Of a DNA stretch of 64,000 bases, positions 1-10,014 are shown in pieces. The notes under the pieces were generated by a model. The model was not told the origin of the DNA, ran no database searches, and was given only the letters and a program-made list of their open reading frames with translations. Within the stretch, counting starts at the first letter, position 1. Each line of letters starts with the position of its first letter. The translations under genes and the position numbers were made by a program. The stretch is from Porphyrobacter sp. GTDB taxonomy: Bacteria > Pseudomonadota > Alphaproteobacteria > Sphingomonadales > Sphingomonadaceae. The stretch is from positions 186,001 through 250,000 of the forward strand of contig JAGIBN010000004.1 of assembly GCA_017744315.1 (NCBI GenBank), read 5' to 3'.

Positions 1-1460
<1,460 letters not shown>

Positions 1461-1526
1461 GGGCAGGACCCTAGGCGTTTTGTCGGGGGACTTAAAGTGT
1501 CCAATTGAAGCCGCTACTATTCCGCC

Positions 1527-2108
1527 ATGTGCAATCTCTACCGCATGGAGAAAGCCCCCGACGCGATCGTCGGCTTGGCCCGGGAGCTGGGCCGCGAAGT
1601 CGGCTTTCCGGACGGCGTCCCGAACTTCGAACCGCGCGATGTGCGGATCACCGAGCGTGCGCCGATCCTGCGCGCTCCGGTGGAGGGCTCGCTCGAACTG
1701 GTCGAACGCCGCTGGAGCTGGCCCGCGCCGACGGGCAAGCCGGTGTTCAACTTCCGCGGCGAAGGAAGGCTCTTCGCCCCGGCCGAACGCTGCGTGGTCC
1801 TGACCGACGGCTTCTACGAATTCACTACGCCCGAAGACCCCAAGGCCAAGCGCAAGGACCGTTGGCTGTTCACCTGGCCCGAACACGACTGGTTCGGCAT
1901 CGCCGGCATCTTTCGCACCGACCCCAAGGTGGGAGAGGCTTTCACGTTGCTGACTTGTGAGCCAGGGCCCGACGTCGAACCCTACCACAACCGCCAGGTC
2001 GTGCTGCTAAGCCCAGCGGCCTGCTTCGCCTGGCTCGATCACGCGGAGCCGGAGGGGAACTTCATCCAGGCCTTGCCGGCGGGGTCGCTGAACGTGGCGC
2101 GGGCTTAA
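1527..2108 (+). CDS. SOS response-associated peptidase (SRAP/YedK/HMCES family)
   Basis: SRAP proteins crosslink to abasic sites in single-stranded DNA through Cys2 once Met1 is removed. The 193-residue protein starts MCNLYRM, giving Cys2. The other family-critical positions are visible: Asn75 in VFNFRGE, Glu98 in TDGFYEF and His154 in PYHNRQVVLL. Some alphaproteobacterial members start MCN rather than MCGR. No SOS box was seen upstream. The last bases overlap the stop of the convergent YoeB gene by four bases. Confidence 0.9.
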   Translation: MCNLYRMEKAPDAIVGLARELGREVGFPDGVPNFEPRDVRITERAPILRAPVEGSLELVERRWSWPAPTGKPVFNFRGEGRLFAPAERCVVLTDGFYEFTTPEDPKAKRKDRWLFTWPEHDWFGIAGIFRTDPKVGEAFTLLTCEPGPDVEPYHNRQVVLLSPAACFAWLDHAEPEGNFIQALPAGSLNVARA

Positions 2109-2371
2109 TAGTGATATCGGCACTGCGCCACTTCGAGCGCCTGTGCCTCGTCCTTCCCGCTGACTCGATAGACCAGCCGATGTTCCTGATCGATCCTCCG
2201 TGACCACCAACCGGTCAGAATTCCACCGAGCGGCTCGGGCTTCCCCGTTCCGCGAAACGGATCGCGCAGGCACTCCTTCAACAGTCCGTTCAGGCGCTTG
2301 AGCACCTTCGGATCTTCAGTCTGCCAGTAAAGATAATGCCCCCAAGCGCGTTCCGAGAAGACGAGCTTCAC
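2105..2371 (-). CDS. YoeB/Txe-type mRNA interferase toxin
   Basis: An 88-residue RelE-superfamily toxin that would cleave ribosome-bound mRNA. Family signatures are the KRLNGLLKECLRDPF region, GKPEPL, the WWSRRIDQEHRLVYRV strand carrying the conserved Glu/His/Arg cluster, and the C-terminal QCRYHY with its catalytic His and terminal Tyr. It overlaps the upstream antitoxin gene by four bases (ATGA), the standard coupled antitoxin-first order. Length is normal for the family and no catalytic residue is obviously missing, so it is probably active. Confidence 0.93.
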   Translation of the reverse strand: MKLVFSERAWGHYLYWQTEDPKVLKRLNGLLKECLRDPFRGTGKPEPLGGILTGWWSRRIDQEHRLVYRVSGKDEAQALEVAQCRYHY

Positions 2372-2622
2372 GGATCAATCAGCTCTCGTTCGACACCCTT
2401 GCCCGCCTCAAGCTCGGCGATGCTCGCCAACAACTCTCGTGCATTCGCCGGCGACCGCAGCAGGTACATCGTCTCTTCGATCGAAGCCCAATCGCTCTCC
2501 GACACCAGGACGGCGCCCTCTCCGCGCTGGCGAGTGATTGCAATCGGAGCGTGATCGGCGACGACCTTATCGATCACCGACTTCAAATTCTCGCGCGCTT
2601 CTGAATAGCTGATGGCCTGCAT
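2368..2622 (-). CDS. YefM/Phd-type antitoxin
   Basis: An 84-residue antitoxin that should neutralise the adjacent YoeB-like toxin and repress their operon. The N-terminal half is the Phd/YefM DNA-binding fold (ISYSEARENLKSVIDKV, then ITRQRGEGAVLVSESDW). The C-terminal ~30 residues are the acidic toxin-binding segment ending ELIDP. It is the first gene of a two-gene operon, ending in ATGA shared with the toxin start. A TGTACA core, the motif recognised by YefM, lies about ten bases upstream of its start. Confidence 0.92.
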   Translation of the reverse strand: MQAISYSEARENLKSVIDKVVADHAPIAITRQRGEGAVLVSESDWASIEETMYLLRSPANARELLASIAELEAGKGVERELIDP

Positions 2623-2627
2623 GCTAC

Positions 2628-2650
2628 TTATATGTACAAAGTATTGTCCA
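2628..2650 (-). promoter_or_regulatory. Probable YefM operator (TGTACA core)
   Basis: A TGTACA palindrome at 2633-2638 and an imperfect copy, TGTCCA, at about 2645-2650 lie just upstream of the antitoxin start. Known YefM operators are built on TGTACA cores, so autoregulation is the simple reading. Assignment rests on motif and position only. Confidence 0.55.
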
Positions 2651-2664
2651 ACTTCAAGTCTCGC

Positions 2665-3072
2665 TCAAACCAACTGCAAGCGCGACATCGCCATAAGCAC
2701 CGCCGCCACGCCGAACAGCGCCGCGAACCCGGCCCAGGCTCGGCCGGCCCGGCCCACCAGCGCGCGGGCGAAGTGGAGGAAGCGGTCGCCCGAGGCGAGG
2801 ATCAGCGCGCCCTCCGCGACGGCGATCCCGCCGATCACGCTGACCGTGATCGACATCCAGTCGCCCGGCCGCCAGGGGTTCACGAGGTAGATCGCCGCGC
2901 CAAGCGACAGCGTGACGAGACCGGTGAGAAAGCGCAGCGCAGCGCTTCGCTCCAGATCCTTGAGCATGGCCCACCAGGTGTTCGGCGCCCGCAGCTCGCC
3001 CACCGCAGCCGCCAGGGCGTAGAACCCGATGAACAGCAGGATCCACGCGGAAACATCTGTATTTGCGGCCAT
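2665..3072 (-). CDS. Small integral membrane protein, function unknown
   Basis: 135 residues with about four predicted transmembrane segments (near residues 7-24, 45-63, 73-93 and 107-128). The start ATG follows AGGAG at about nine bases. No recognised motif. The sequence contains a conserved-looking loop, LVNPWRPGDW, before the third helix. It stands alone between the toxin-antitoxin pair and the GH5 gene and gives no functional clue. I infer a real gene from its membrane pattern, ribosome binding site and GC-rich third positions. Confidence 0.7.
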   Translation of the reverse strand: MAANTDVSAWILLFIGFYALAAAVGELRAPNTWWAMLKDLERSAALRFLTGLVTLSLGAAIYLVNPWRPGDWMSITVSVIGGIAVAEGALILASGDRFLHFARALVGRAGRAWAGFAALFGVAAVLMAMSRLQLV

Positions 3073-3144
3073 CTACCGGTCTCCTCTCGTGCGAGAGGTT
3101 AGGCCTTCAAAGGTCCCAGGTCCACTGTGGCGGATACCTAGTTG

Positions 3145-4263
3145 TTACAGCCCGATCGCGTCGAGCAACTGGGTGATCCACGCCCCGGTCGTCGGATCGC
3201 GGACGGGCATCGTGTTGGTGTAGGCCCATACGCAACCGTCGACTTCACCCGCTGCGAAGGCATCGTGGACCGTGCCGTACCAGTTCGCGCGCTGAGCGAG
3301 CGGAATGGTCTCGATCGCACCGTACTCGCCCATGAACAGCGGCCGATTGGTCCGGGCGATAAAGTCCTTCGCCTTCTGCACATTGGCCGCGAGATCGGCT
3401 GCGTCGGTACCACTCGGGAAAGTGACCCCGAAAGGAGGCGTTGGCGTGACCCACGAAGCGCCTTGGTGAGTGAAGTTGAACGGATCGTAGTAGTGGAACG
3501 TCGCCACCAGATAGGCGTCATCGGGGAGCGGCAAGGTCGCAAGGGAGTTGATCCCGCTCCAGAACTCGCCGCCGATCACCACCGGCCTGGTGGGGTTGGT
3601 GGCGCGAACCTCACGCAACGCGGGCTCCAGCACCGAGCGCAAGTTGGCGTGGGTGAGTTGGTCATGCGGCTCGTTGAGCAGTTCGAACCAGACCTTGTCG
3701 TCCTTGTTGCGGAAGCGCGCGGCGATCTGCTTCCACAGGCCGGCGAAACGGGCCGTCTGCCCTGCAGGATTGGCGAAGATGCTGCCCTGCGGATCGTCGT
3801 AATGATGCAGGTCGAGGATCACACGCAGCCCGGCCGCGCGGGCGGTGTCGACCAAATGTTCGACCCGGTTCATGAAGGCCGCATCGATCGTATAGGGCGC
3901 GGTGGTCGCCGCGTGGTTGGAGAAGCGCACCGGCAGGCGCACCGTCTCGAAACCCTGGGCGGCGATCTCCGTGAAGTCGCTGTCGACGATCGCCCTGCCC
4001 CAGTCGCCTTCGTTGGGCGCCTCCAGGTGATTGCCCATATTGACGCAGGCGCCGATGCGGGTGTTGACGTTGGTGAGTACCGGCGTCGCCGAAGGCGTCG
4101 GGCTCGGCGTGGGAGACGGCGTCACCGTTGGCGCGGGTGTAGGGGCTGCTCCCCCGGTTGAGGGACCGGAACCGCCCCCGCAAGAGGACAGCGAAATTAG
4201 GCTGCAAGCCAAGACGACACCAGTCCTACGGGCATTCCTCCATCGAGCCTTGCGCACGCTCAT
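3145..4263 (-). CDS. GH5 family endo-beta-glucanase (lipoprotein)
   Basis: Glycoside hydrolase family 5 retaining enzyme, probably cellulase or a related beta-glucanase. The 372-residue protein has a lipoprotein signal with lipobox LSSC (Cys28), a Pro/Thr/Ser linker at about residues 40-62, and a TIM-barrel domain to the end. The acid/base Glu198 sits in ELLNEPHDQ and the nucleophile Glu313 in MGEYGA; HHYDD and HYYDPFNF are also family-like. Attachment to the outer membrane suggests cell-surface or periplasmic polysaccharide trimming. A palindromic TAGCGCTA operator lies just upstream, so induction by sugar through a LacI-type repressor is likely. Confidence 0.9.
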   Translation of the reverse strand: MSVRKARWRNARRTGVVLACSLISLSSCGGGSGPSTGGAAPTPAPTVTPSPTPSPTPSATPVLTNVNTRIGACVNMGNHLEAPNEGDWGRAIVDSDFTEIAAQGFETVRLPVRFSNHAATTAPYTIDAAFMNRVEHLVDTARAAGLRVILDLHHYDDPQGSIFANPAGQTARFAGLWKQIAARFRNKDDKVWFELLNEPHDQLTHANLRSVLEPALREVRATNPTRPVVIGGEFWSGINSLATLPLPDDAYLVATFHYYDPFNFTHQGASWVTPTPPFGVTFPSGTDAADLAANVQKAKDFIARTNRPLFMGEYGAIETIPLAQRANWYGTVHDAFAAGEVDGCVWAYTNTMPVRDPTTGAWITQLLDAIGL

Positions 4264-4285
4264 GGTCCCGGCCTCCCCCTCTTAT

Positions 4286-4299
4286 TGTTAGCGCTACCA
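4286..4299 (-). promoter_or_regulatory. LacI-family-type operator upstream of the GH5 gene
   Basis: The 14-base site reads TGGTAGCGCTAACA on the minus strand, a near-perfect palindrome around TAGCGCTA, 23 bases upstream of the GH5 start codon. This matches the operator type of LacI-family carbohydrate repressors in Xanthomonas and Caulobacter relatives. A close variant lies at 38049-38062 in another carbohydrate locus of this window. Confidence 0.65.
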
Positions 4300-4411
4300 T
4301 GCAGCCGCCTTGCGCGCCCTGTCAATCGTGGGCCCGTGTGTTATGATCCAGCGCGAAGGGATATTCTGCCGCGACGGCGCGAGCCGGCGGCTTCCGCAAG
4401 GGAGTGTCGCG

Positions 4412-4804
4412 ATGAAACCTGCCTCTAAATATGCGCTCGGCCTGATGGCTGCGCTCGGTCTCTCAACAAGTGCCGCCGCTCACCATGGGTGGGCCTGGAC
4501 CGAAGACCAGGAAACTCGCCTGACCGGGACGATCGTGTCGATCAGCTACGGCAATCCGCACATGCACCTGCAAGTCCGCACCGAGCAGGGCGGACTGTGG
4601 GAAGTCGACCTTTCGCCGCCGATCGTGGCGCAAGGCTCCGGCTTTGGACCGGGCGCGGCGAAGGCCGGGGACAAGGTCGTGCTGACCGGTCACCGCGCTC
4701 GCGACCGCGACTTGCTGGCATTCAAGGGCGAGACGATCACCGTCGGCGGCAAGACCTATGATGTCTATCCGCAGCGCGAAAAGTCGTTGAAGCCGACCGC
4801 CTGA
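4412..4804 (+). CDS. DUF6152-like secreted protein
   Basis: 130-residue exported protein with a clear signal peptide (MKPASKYALGLMAALGLSTS, cleaved after AAA) followed by HHGWAWT, the hallmark start of the DUF6152 group. The mature part looks like an OB-fold-like all-beta domain with LTGTIVSISYGNPHMHL. The ATG at 4412 is chosen because GGGAG precedes it and because translation from further upstream would bury the signal peptide. The family has no established role; the paired His residues could bind metal, which is only speculation. Confidence 0.75.
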   Translation: MKPASKYALGLMAALGLSTSAAAHHGWAWTEDQETRLTGTIVSISYGNPHMHLQVRTEQGGLWEVDLSPPIVAQGSGFGPGAAKAGDKVVLTGHRARDRDLLAFKGETITVGGKTYDVYPQREKSLKPTA

Positions 4805-4896
4805 CGCATGCCAGGCCCGGACTGGCGCGCGCTCCCCTTGTCGCACGGTGACCCTCACCGCATACCCCGAGAGTCTTGGGAAGAGGATTTCTAGTC

Positions 4897-5922
4897 ATGC
4901 GGTGCCTGTCGCTGGCCGGCGCGGCCTTGGTCATTGCCACATTGGGTTCGATCGCCAGTCCCGCCGAAGCGCAGCGGGGCGGCACCACGGCCGCACAACG
5001 GACCACCGCGGCGCAGAGAGCGGCGAATGCCGCTGCCCAGCGAGCCAAAGAGGATGAGACCTGGTGCTGGGATGCCGGCGAGCAATATACGCCGCAGCAG
5101 CAGATCGCTGGCTGCAACGGCCTGCTCAAGTCGCGGAACTTGGCGGCCGAGGATCGGCCCTACGTCATCGCCATGCTCGGCTACACGCACCACGAGCTTC
5201 GCCAGTATGACGAGGCGTTGGAGAAGTTCTCCGAGAAGATCCGCCTGCAACCCGAAGCGGCGGACGGCTATGGCTGGCGCGCCGACGTCTATCTCGACCA
5301 GGGTGACGACGAGTTGGCGATCGCCGACTACACCAAGGCGGTGGCCCTTGAGCCCGACGCGGCCGACGCGCCCGCCTGGTTCCAGAACCGGGGCCAGGCT
5401 CGCGCCCGCCTGGGCGACCTGAAGGGGGCAATGCAGGACTACCAATATTCGCTCGCCAAGGGTGGGCCGGAGGCGACCCTGCTCCTCAGCCGCGGCGACG
5501 TTTATGTCGACCAGCGCAAGTACAAGGACGCGATCGAGGACTATTCCGCCGCGATCGAACTGGCGCCGGATGACCCGCACACCTGGAACTCGCGCTGCTG
5601 GGCGCGCGGCGCGCAAGGCCGCAACCTGGACGATGCCCTGGAGGATTGCGAGAAGGCGCTGAGCCTCGACCGGAACAGCTCCTACGCCCACGACAGCCGC
5701 GGCCTGGTCCACCTCAAGCAGCGGAAATGGGAAGAGGCGCTGGACGATTATCAAGCTGCGCGCACGCTCGATCCTTCAGCAGCCTCAGCCTACTTCGGCC
5801 ACGCCATCGCCCTTCAGAGGGTCGATCGCGGCGATGAGGCCGCGGCGGAGTTCAAGAAGGCGCTCGAGCTCGATCCGAAGATCGAGGAGAAGTACGCCGC
5901 GTGGGGCGTGAAGCGGCGGTAA
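4897..5922 (+). CDS. Secreted TPR-repeat protein
   Basis: 341-residue protein with a signal peptide (MRCLSLAGAALVIATLG...AEA), a short Ala/Gln/Arg-rich low-complexity stretch (GTTAAQRTTAAQRAANAAAQ), and then roughly six to seven tetratricopeptide repeats, for example GYGWRADVYLDQGDDELAIA, PEATLLLSRGDVYVDQRKY and AYFGHAIALQRVDRGDEAA. TPR domains are protein-interaction scaffolds; the partner is unknown. The ATG at 4897 follows AGAGG and starts the signal peptide; a TTG seven codons upstream is less likely. Probably periplasmic. Confidence 0.85.
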   Translation: MRCLSLAGAALVIATLGSIASPAEAQRGGTTAAQRTTAAQRAANAAAQRAKEDETWCWDAGEQYTPQQQIAGCNGLLKSRNLAAEDRPYVIAMLGYTHHELRQYDEALEKFSEKIRLQPEAADGYGWRADVYLDQGDDELAIADYTKAVALEPDAADAPAWFQNRGQARARLGDLKGAMQDYQYSLAKGGPEATLLLSRGDVYVDQRKYKDAIEDYSAAIELAPDDPHTWNSRCWARGAQGRNLDDALEDCEKALSLDRNSSYAHDSRGLVHLKQRKWEEALDDYQAARTLDPSAASAYFGHAIALQRVDRGDEAAAEFKKALELDPKIEEKYAAWGVKRR

Positions 5923-5941
5923 CTCTCCCTGCGGACTTCCG

Positions 5942-6526
5942 TCAGCCCGCCGCCTGCCACTGCCGGATCGCCTCGACCGGCCAGAACAGCATGATGACGT
6001 TGAGCGTCAGGTTGTCGCGGATCACCCATAGCGTGAGCAGCTCGAGGAACAGCGCCAGCGCCACGCTCGCCCAGGTCGGCAGGCGCGAAGCGACCATGAA
6101 GCCGATGATCATCCAGCCGATGTCCGCCGCCGAATTGATGATCGAGTCCCCGCTGTAGCCGAAGCTTACGGTGACCGAACGGTAGCGGTCGATCACCATC
6201 GGGGTGTTCTCGGAGATCTCCCAGGCTGCTTCGACCAGAACCGCAATCGGCAGCGCCCAGCGCGCGGGCTTGCCTCCGAACAGGCCGAGCTTGATCCACA
6301 GCAGCCAGGCGAAGAAGTACATGATCAGGCCATGAGTGAAGTGGCTGGGCGAATACCAGTCGGTGATGTGCTGGCTGTTGCCGTTGGATTCGACCACGCC
6401 GTGCCACAGCTTGATCTCGCCGCAGGTGCAGATCAGCGGCCGGCCCATCGCGAACAGGATCGCCACTGCCAGCAGGAACAACGCAAGCGTCGCCAGCCAG
6501 GCGGCGCGGTGCGGCTTCAAAGTCAT
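5942..6526 (-). CDS. DUF2585 (UPF0314) membrane protein
   Basis: 194 residues with about five transmembrane helices. Family-typical features are the N-terminal helix, the loop GRPLICTCGEIKLWHG, the stretch DWYSPSHFTHG, and EISENTPMVIDRYR before a glycine-rich helix. This family is conserved in alphaproteobacteria but has no proven function. It converges on the TPR gene with only about 20 bases between stops and has no obvious operon partner. Confidence 0.85.
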   Translation of the reverse strand: MTLKPHRAAWLATLALFLLAVAILFAMGRPLICTCGEIKLWHGVVESNGNSQHITDWYSPSHFTHGLIMYFFAWLLWIKLGLFGGKPARWALPIAVLVEAAWEISENTPMVIDRYRSVTVSFGYSGDSIINSAADIGWMIIGFMVASRLPTWASVALALFLELLTLWVIRDNLTLNVIMLFWPVEAIRQWQAAG

Positions 6527-6562
6527 CGATTGCCCCCCGGAAACGAACTCTCGCCGCTGGTA

Positions 6563-7120
6563 CTAGGTTGCCCCGTGTTGCCCGTACCAGGTGACGAATT
6601 CGGCAGTGATGTCTTGCGCGCCGGCGCTTTGCAACCCGGGAAGGTCCGTGGTCCGAGCCATCTTGACCTGGGCGCACCCTCGACCGTTGCCGTAAGTCTG
6701 CGCGCCCTGGCTGATGCGCGCCTGGACGGGCCCGACTAGTTCCGCCTGTCGCGCAGTATAGTCGGCCTTAAGCTGGTCCTGCCGGGCGCTGAGCTGGGCC
6801 CGCAAGTGCTGCTCTTCCTCCGAGGGCCCTTCGCTCGCGGTGCGTTCGACCGGCGCCCCGTTCTCGTCCACCTCTTGCTGCGGCCGATTGGCTGTCTGCA
6901 ATCGATCGAGCGCCGCCTTGAGGCGGTTCACTTCTTCGACTTGCGGACGCAAGGCTTCATCAAGCTTGCGGATCGCGCTGCCCAGTTCTTCGATCCCTCC
7001 GGGTGGAGCGGCCACAAGCTTGGGCACCTGGATGTAACAGGAAGCGGCAGCGCCTTGGGCTGCGGCGGATACTGAAACCGCTGCGATTGAACAACCAGCA
7101 ACAAGCAAGATCAGTCTCAT
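6563..7120 (-). CDS. Periplasmic coiled-coil protein (OmpH/Skp-like)
   Basis: 185-residue exported protein. A signal peptide (about residues 1-22) is followed by a long charged, Gln/Glu/Arg-rich helical segment at about residues 45-145 that should form coiled coils, broken by an acidic spacer around DENGAPVERTASEGPSEEE. The C-terminus resembles OmpH-type proteins in layout, but I cannot confirm homology by eye. The ATG at 7120 follows GGGAGAGAGG and opens the signal peptide. Confidence 0.65.
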   Translation of the reverse strand: MRLILLVAGCSIAAVSVSAAAQGAAASCYIQVPKLVAAPPGGIEELGSAIRKLDEALRPQVEEVNRLKAALDRLQTANRPQQEVDENGAPVERTASEGPSEEEQHLRAQLSARQDQLKADYTARQAELVGPVQARISQGAQTYGNGRGCAQVKMARTTDLPGLQSAGAQDITAEFVTWYGQHGAT

Positions 7121-7225
7121 GACCTCTCTCCCAAAAGGTCCTGAAATCAAGGTATCACAGATGCAGCGGTGGTCAACGTAGGGGCAGGCGTTGCGCCGCC
7201 TGTTTCATCGGCTAAGTGATTGGGG

Positions 7226-8524
7226 ATGGCTGATCGGGACTGCGATATCGCCCTCGTTGGCGGCGGGTTGTCCGGCGGTCTGATCGCGCTCGCCCTGGCG
7301 CAGCGCAGGCCGGACCTCCGGGTCGCGCTGGTCGAAGCCGGCGACAGGCCGGGCGGCAATCATCGCTGGAGCTGGTTCGAAAGCGACCTGACATCGAGCG
7401 GAGCGAAGCTGCTCGAGAGCTTCCGGATCACCCGCTGGGGCCGGGGCTACGACGTGTGCTTTCCGGGCGTCTCGCGTCATCTTGCCACCCGCTACCGATC
7501 GCTCGCTTCAACCGACTTTGCCGAGGGGCTCGAACGTCTCCTGTCCAAGGGAACGATCCGTTGCTCGGCCGATGTTCAGGCGCTCGACCGGGATGGGATC
7601 ACGCTCGCCGGGGGAGAGCGGATTACGGCCTCGGCGGTCATCGACTGCCGCGGCTTTGAGCCGGGACCGCACCTCAGCGGCGGATGGCAAGTGTTTCTCG
7701 GCCGCCACTTGCGAACCGAAACCCCGCACGGGATCGAGCATCCGGTGATCATGGACGCCGACGTCGATCAGATCGGCGGCTATCGCTTTGTCTACGTCCT
7801 GCCGCTCGGTCCGAGCGAGATATTTATCGAGGACACCTACTACCAGGACGCACCGACGCTGGACCGAGAGACGCTGGCTGCGCGGATCGATGCCTACTGC
7901 CAGGACAATGGCTGGACCGGAGAGATCGTCGGCACCGAATCCGGAGTTCTGCCCGTCATCACCGGAGGCGACTTTGCCGCCTTCCAGAATCGGCAGCGGA
8001 TAGAGGGTGTCGGCATAGCCGGAGCGCGCGGCGGGTTCGTCCATCCGCTGACCAGCTACACCCTGCCCTTTGCGGTCGAGACGGCACTGGCGATCGCCGA
8101 GGCCAAGGCGCTTTCAGGGCCTGAACTCGCGATTCTGCTGGAACAACGGGCCCGTGACCACTGGCGTTCGACGCGGTTCTACCGCAAGCTCGGCGCCATG
8201 CTGTTCCGCGCCGCCCGACCCGAAGACCGCTGGCAGATCTTCGACCGTTTCTATCGCCTGGACCAGCGCCTGATCGAACGCTTCTATGCCGCCCGTTCGA
8301 CCCGTGCCGACAAGGCCCGCATCCTCTGCGGCCGCCCACCCGTCCCGGTACACCGCGCGGTCCAAGCCATCCTCCCCGGCACGGGGAGGGGGACCATGCG
8401 CAGCATGGTGGAGGGGCACCCGCCGCCAATCACTTCCACGAGAGGTCAGGACAATCCGCCTGTGCCCCTCCACCCCCGGCCTGCGGCCGGCGGTCCCCCT
8501 CCCCGTTCCGGGGAGGATCTATGA
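7226..8524 (+). CDS. crtY: Lycopene beta-cyclase CrtY with repeat-derived C-terminal tail
   Basis: FAD/NAD-fold enzyme that cyclises both ends of lycopene to beta-carotene. The N-terminal dinucleotide site is IALVGGGLSGGLIALALAQ; other family signatures are FIEDTYY (about residue 200) and GARGGFVHPLTSYTLPFAVE. The expected C-terminus, ILCGRPPVPVHRAVQAI, is reached near residue 381, but the frame continues for about 51 more Pro/Gly/Arg-rich residues that are entirely translated repeat DNA (see 8369-8518). The stop overlaps the crtI start as ATGA. The ATG at 7226 is preferred over a TTG two codons upstream. The core should be functional; the effect of the tail is unknown. Confidence 0.93.
   Translation: MADRDCDIALVGGGLSGGLIALALAQRRPDLRVALVEAGDRPGGNHRWSWFESDLTSSGAKLLESFRITRWGRGYDVCFPGVSRHLATRYRSLASTDFAEGLERLLSKGTIRCSADVQALDRDGITLAGGERITASAVIDCRGFEPGPHLSGGWQVFLGRHLRTETPHGIEHPVIMDADVDQIGGYRFVYVLPLGPSEIFIEDTYYQDAPTLDRETLAARIDAYCQDNGWTGEIVGTESGVLPVITGGDFAAFQNRQRIEGVGIAGARGGFVHPLTSYTLPFAVETALAIAEAKALSGPELAILLEQRARDHWRSTRFYRKLGAMLFRAARPEDRWQIFDRFYRLDQRLIERFYAARSTRADKARILCGRPPVPVHRAVQAILPGTGRGTMRSMVEGHPPPITSTRGQDNPPVPLHPRPAAGGPPPRSGEDL
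8369..8518. repeat. Paired inverted GC-rich repeat (REP/BIME-like), copy 1, inside crtY
   Basis: Two ~52-base arms face each other. The left arm begins ATCCTCCCCGGCACGGGGAG and ends TGGAGGGGCAC; the right arm reversed begins ATCCTCCCCGGAACGGGGAG and ends TGGAGGGGCAC. The arms differ mainly in their inner hairpin (ATGCGCAGCAT versus GCCGGCCGCAGGCC). Similar elements lie at 44388-44533 and 58453-58596. This copy sits within the crtY frame and supplies its last ~51 codons. Confidence 0.9.
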
Positions 8525-10014
8525 GCCTCGAAGGCAAGCGCGCCTGCGTGATCGGCGCCGGTTTCGGCGGCCTCGCGCTCGCCATCCGGCTGCAAGCCGC
8601 GGGTGTTGCGACGACGCTGATCGAAGCGCGCGACAAGCCCGGCGGCCGTGCCTACTACTGGCAGCGCGACGGCTTCACTTTCGACGCGGGACCGACGGTG
8701 ATCACCGATCCCAATTGCCTGCGCGAGCTCTGGACGCTCACCGGCCATGACATGGCGGCCGATGTCGAGCTGCTCCCGGTCTCACCGTTCTACCGCCTGA
8801 GCTGGCCCGATGGGACAGTGTTCGACTACTCAAATAACGAGACCGAACTTCGCCGCGAAATCGCGCGGATCGATCCAGGCGACATCGCCGGATACGACGC
8901 GTTCCTGCAGTACGCTGCGGCGGTCTACGAGGAGGGCTACGTCAAGCTCGGCGCTGTGCCGTTCCTCGACTTCCAGAGCATGGTCAAGGCCGCTCCCGCC
9001 CTCGCCAAGCACCAGGCCTGGCGCTCGGTCTACGACGTGGTCAGCAAGTACATCCGCAGCGACAAACTGCGCCAGGCGCTGAGCTTCCACACGCTGCTCG
9101 TCGGTGGGAACCCGATGACCACGAGCAGCATCTACGCGCTGATCCACAAGCTGGAGCAGGACGGCGGCGTGTGGTGGGCGCGCGGCGGCACCAACCGCCT
9201 GGTCGCGGGCATGTTGCGCCATTTCGAGCGGCTCGGCGGCGAGGTTCGGCTTCACGACCCGGTGGTGCGGATCGACAGCACCGGCAACCGCGTGGAGCAG
9301 GTCGAAACCCGGAGCGGCTGGCAGGGTCGCTTCAATGCCGTCGCCAGCAATGCGGACCTGGTTCACTCCTATCGCGACCTGCTCGGCAGCAGCCATCGGG
9401 GGCAAGTGATGGGCAAGCGGCTGGCGAAGAAGCGCTTCAGTCCTTCGCTGTTCGTGGTGCATTTCGGGATCGAAGGGCACTGGCCGGGCATTCCCCACCA
9501 TATGATCCTGTTCGGACCGCGTTACGAAGGCTTGCTCGACGACATCTACGTCAACGGCGTGCTGCCGGCCGACTTCTCGATCTACCTCCATCACCCCACG
9601 GTAACCGACCCCACAATGGCGCCGGAGGGGATGAGCACGTTCTACGCACTGGTGCCGGTCGCGCACATGGGCAAGCTGGCGATCGACTGGGAGCAGTACG
9701 GCCCGCTGCTCGAAAAGCGTATCCTCGATGAAGTGGGCCGGCGGCTGATCCCCGACATCCACGACCGCATCCTGACCAAGTTCCACTACGCCCCGCGCGA
9801 TTTCGCGCTCGATCTCAACGCCCACCTCGGCAGCGCGTTCAGCCTGGAGCCGATCCTGACGCAGAGCGCCTATTTCCGCGGGCACAACCGCGACGACGTG
9901 CTGCACAACTTCTACCTCACCGGCGCCGGCACCCATCCGGGCGCGGGCATCCCCGGCGTCGTCGCCAGCGCCAAGGCCACCGCCGGCCTGATGCTGGAGG
10001 ACCTCGCGCGATGA
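8521..10014 (+). CDS. crtI: Phytoene desaturase CrtI
   Basis: FAD-dependent desaturase that takes phytoene through successive dehydrogenations to lycopene. The 497-residue length is standard. The N-terminal Rossmann motif is VIGAGFGGLALAIRLQAAG, followed by KPGGRAYYWQRDGFTFDAGP. The C-terminal bacterial CrtI signature is present as LTGAGTHPGAGIPGVVASAK. The start overlaps crtY and the stop overlaps the next gene, both as ATGA, so it is the second gene of a translationally coupled operon. Confidence 0.97.
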   Translation: MSLEGKRACVIGAGFGGLALAIRLQAAGVATTLIEARDKPGGRAYYWQRDGFTFDAGPTVITDPNCLRELWTLTGHDMAADVELLPVSPFYRLSWPDGTVFDYSNNETELRREIARIDPGDIAGYDAFLQYAAAVYEEGYVKLGAVPFLDFQSMVKAAPALAKHQAWRSVYDVVSKYIRSDKLRQALSFHTLLVGGNPMTTSSIYALIHKLEQDGGVWWARGGTNRLVAGMLRHFERLGGEVRLHDPVVRIDSTGNRVEQVETRSGWQGRFNAVASNADLVHSYRDLLGSSHRGQVMGKRLAKKRFSPSLFVVHFGIEGHWPGIPHHMILFGPRYEGLLDDIYVNGVLPADFSIYLHHPTVTDPTMAPEGMSTFYALVPVAHMGKLAIDWEQYGPLLEKRILDEVGRRLIPDIHDRILTKFHYAPRDFALDLNAHLGSAFSLEPILTQSAYFRGHNRDDVLHNFYLTGAGTHPGAGIPGVVASAKATAGLMLEDLAR

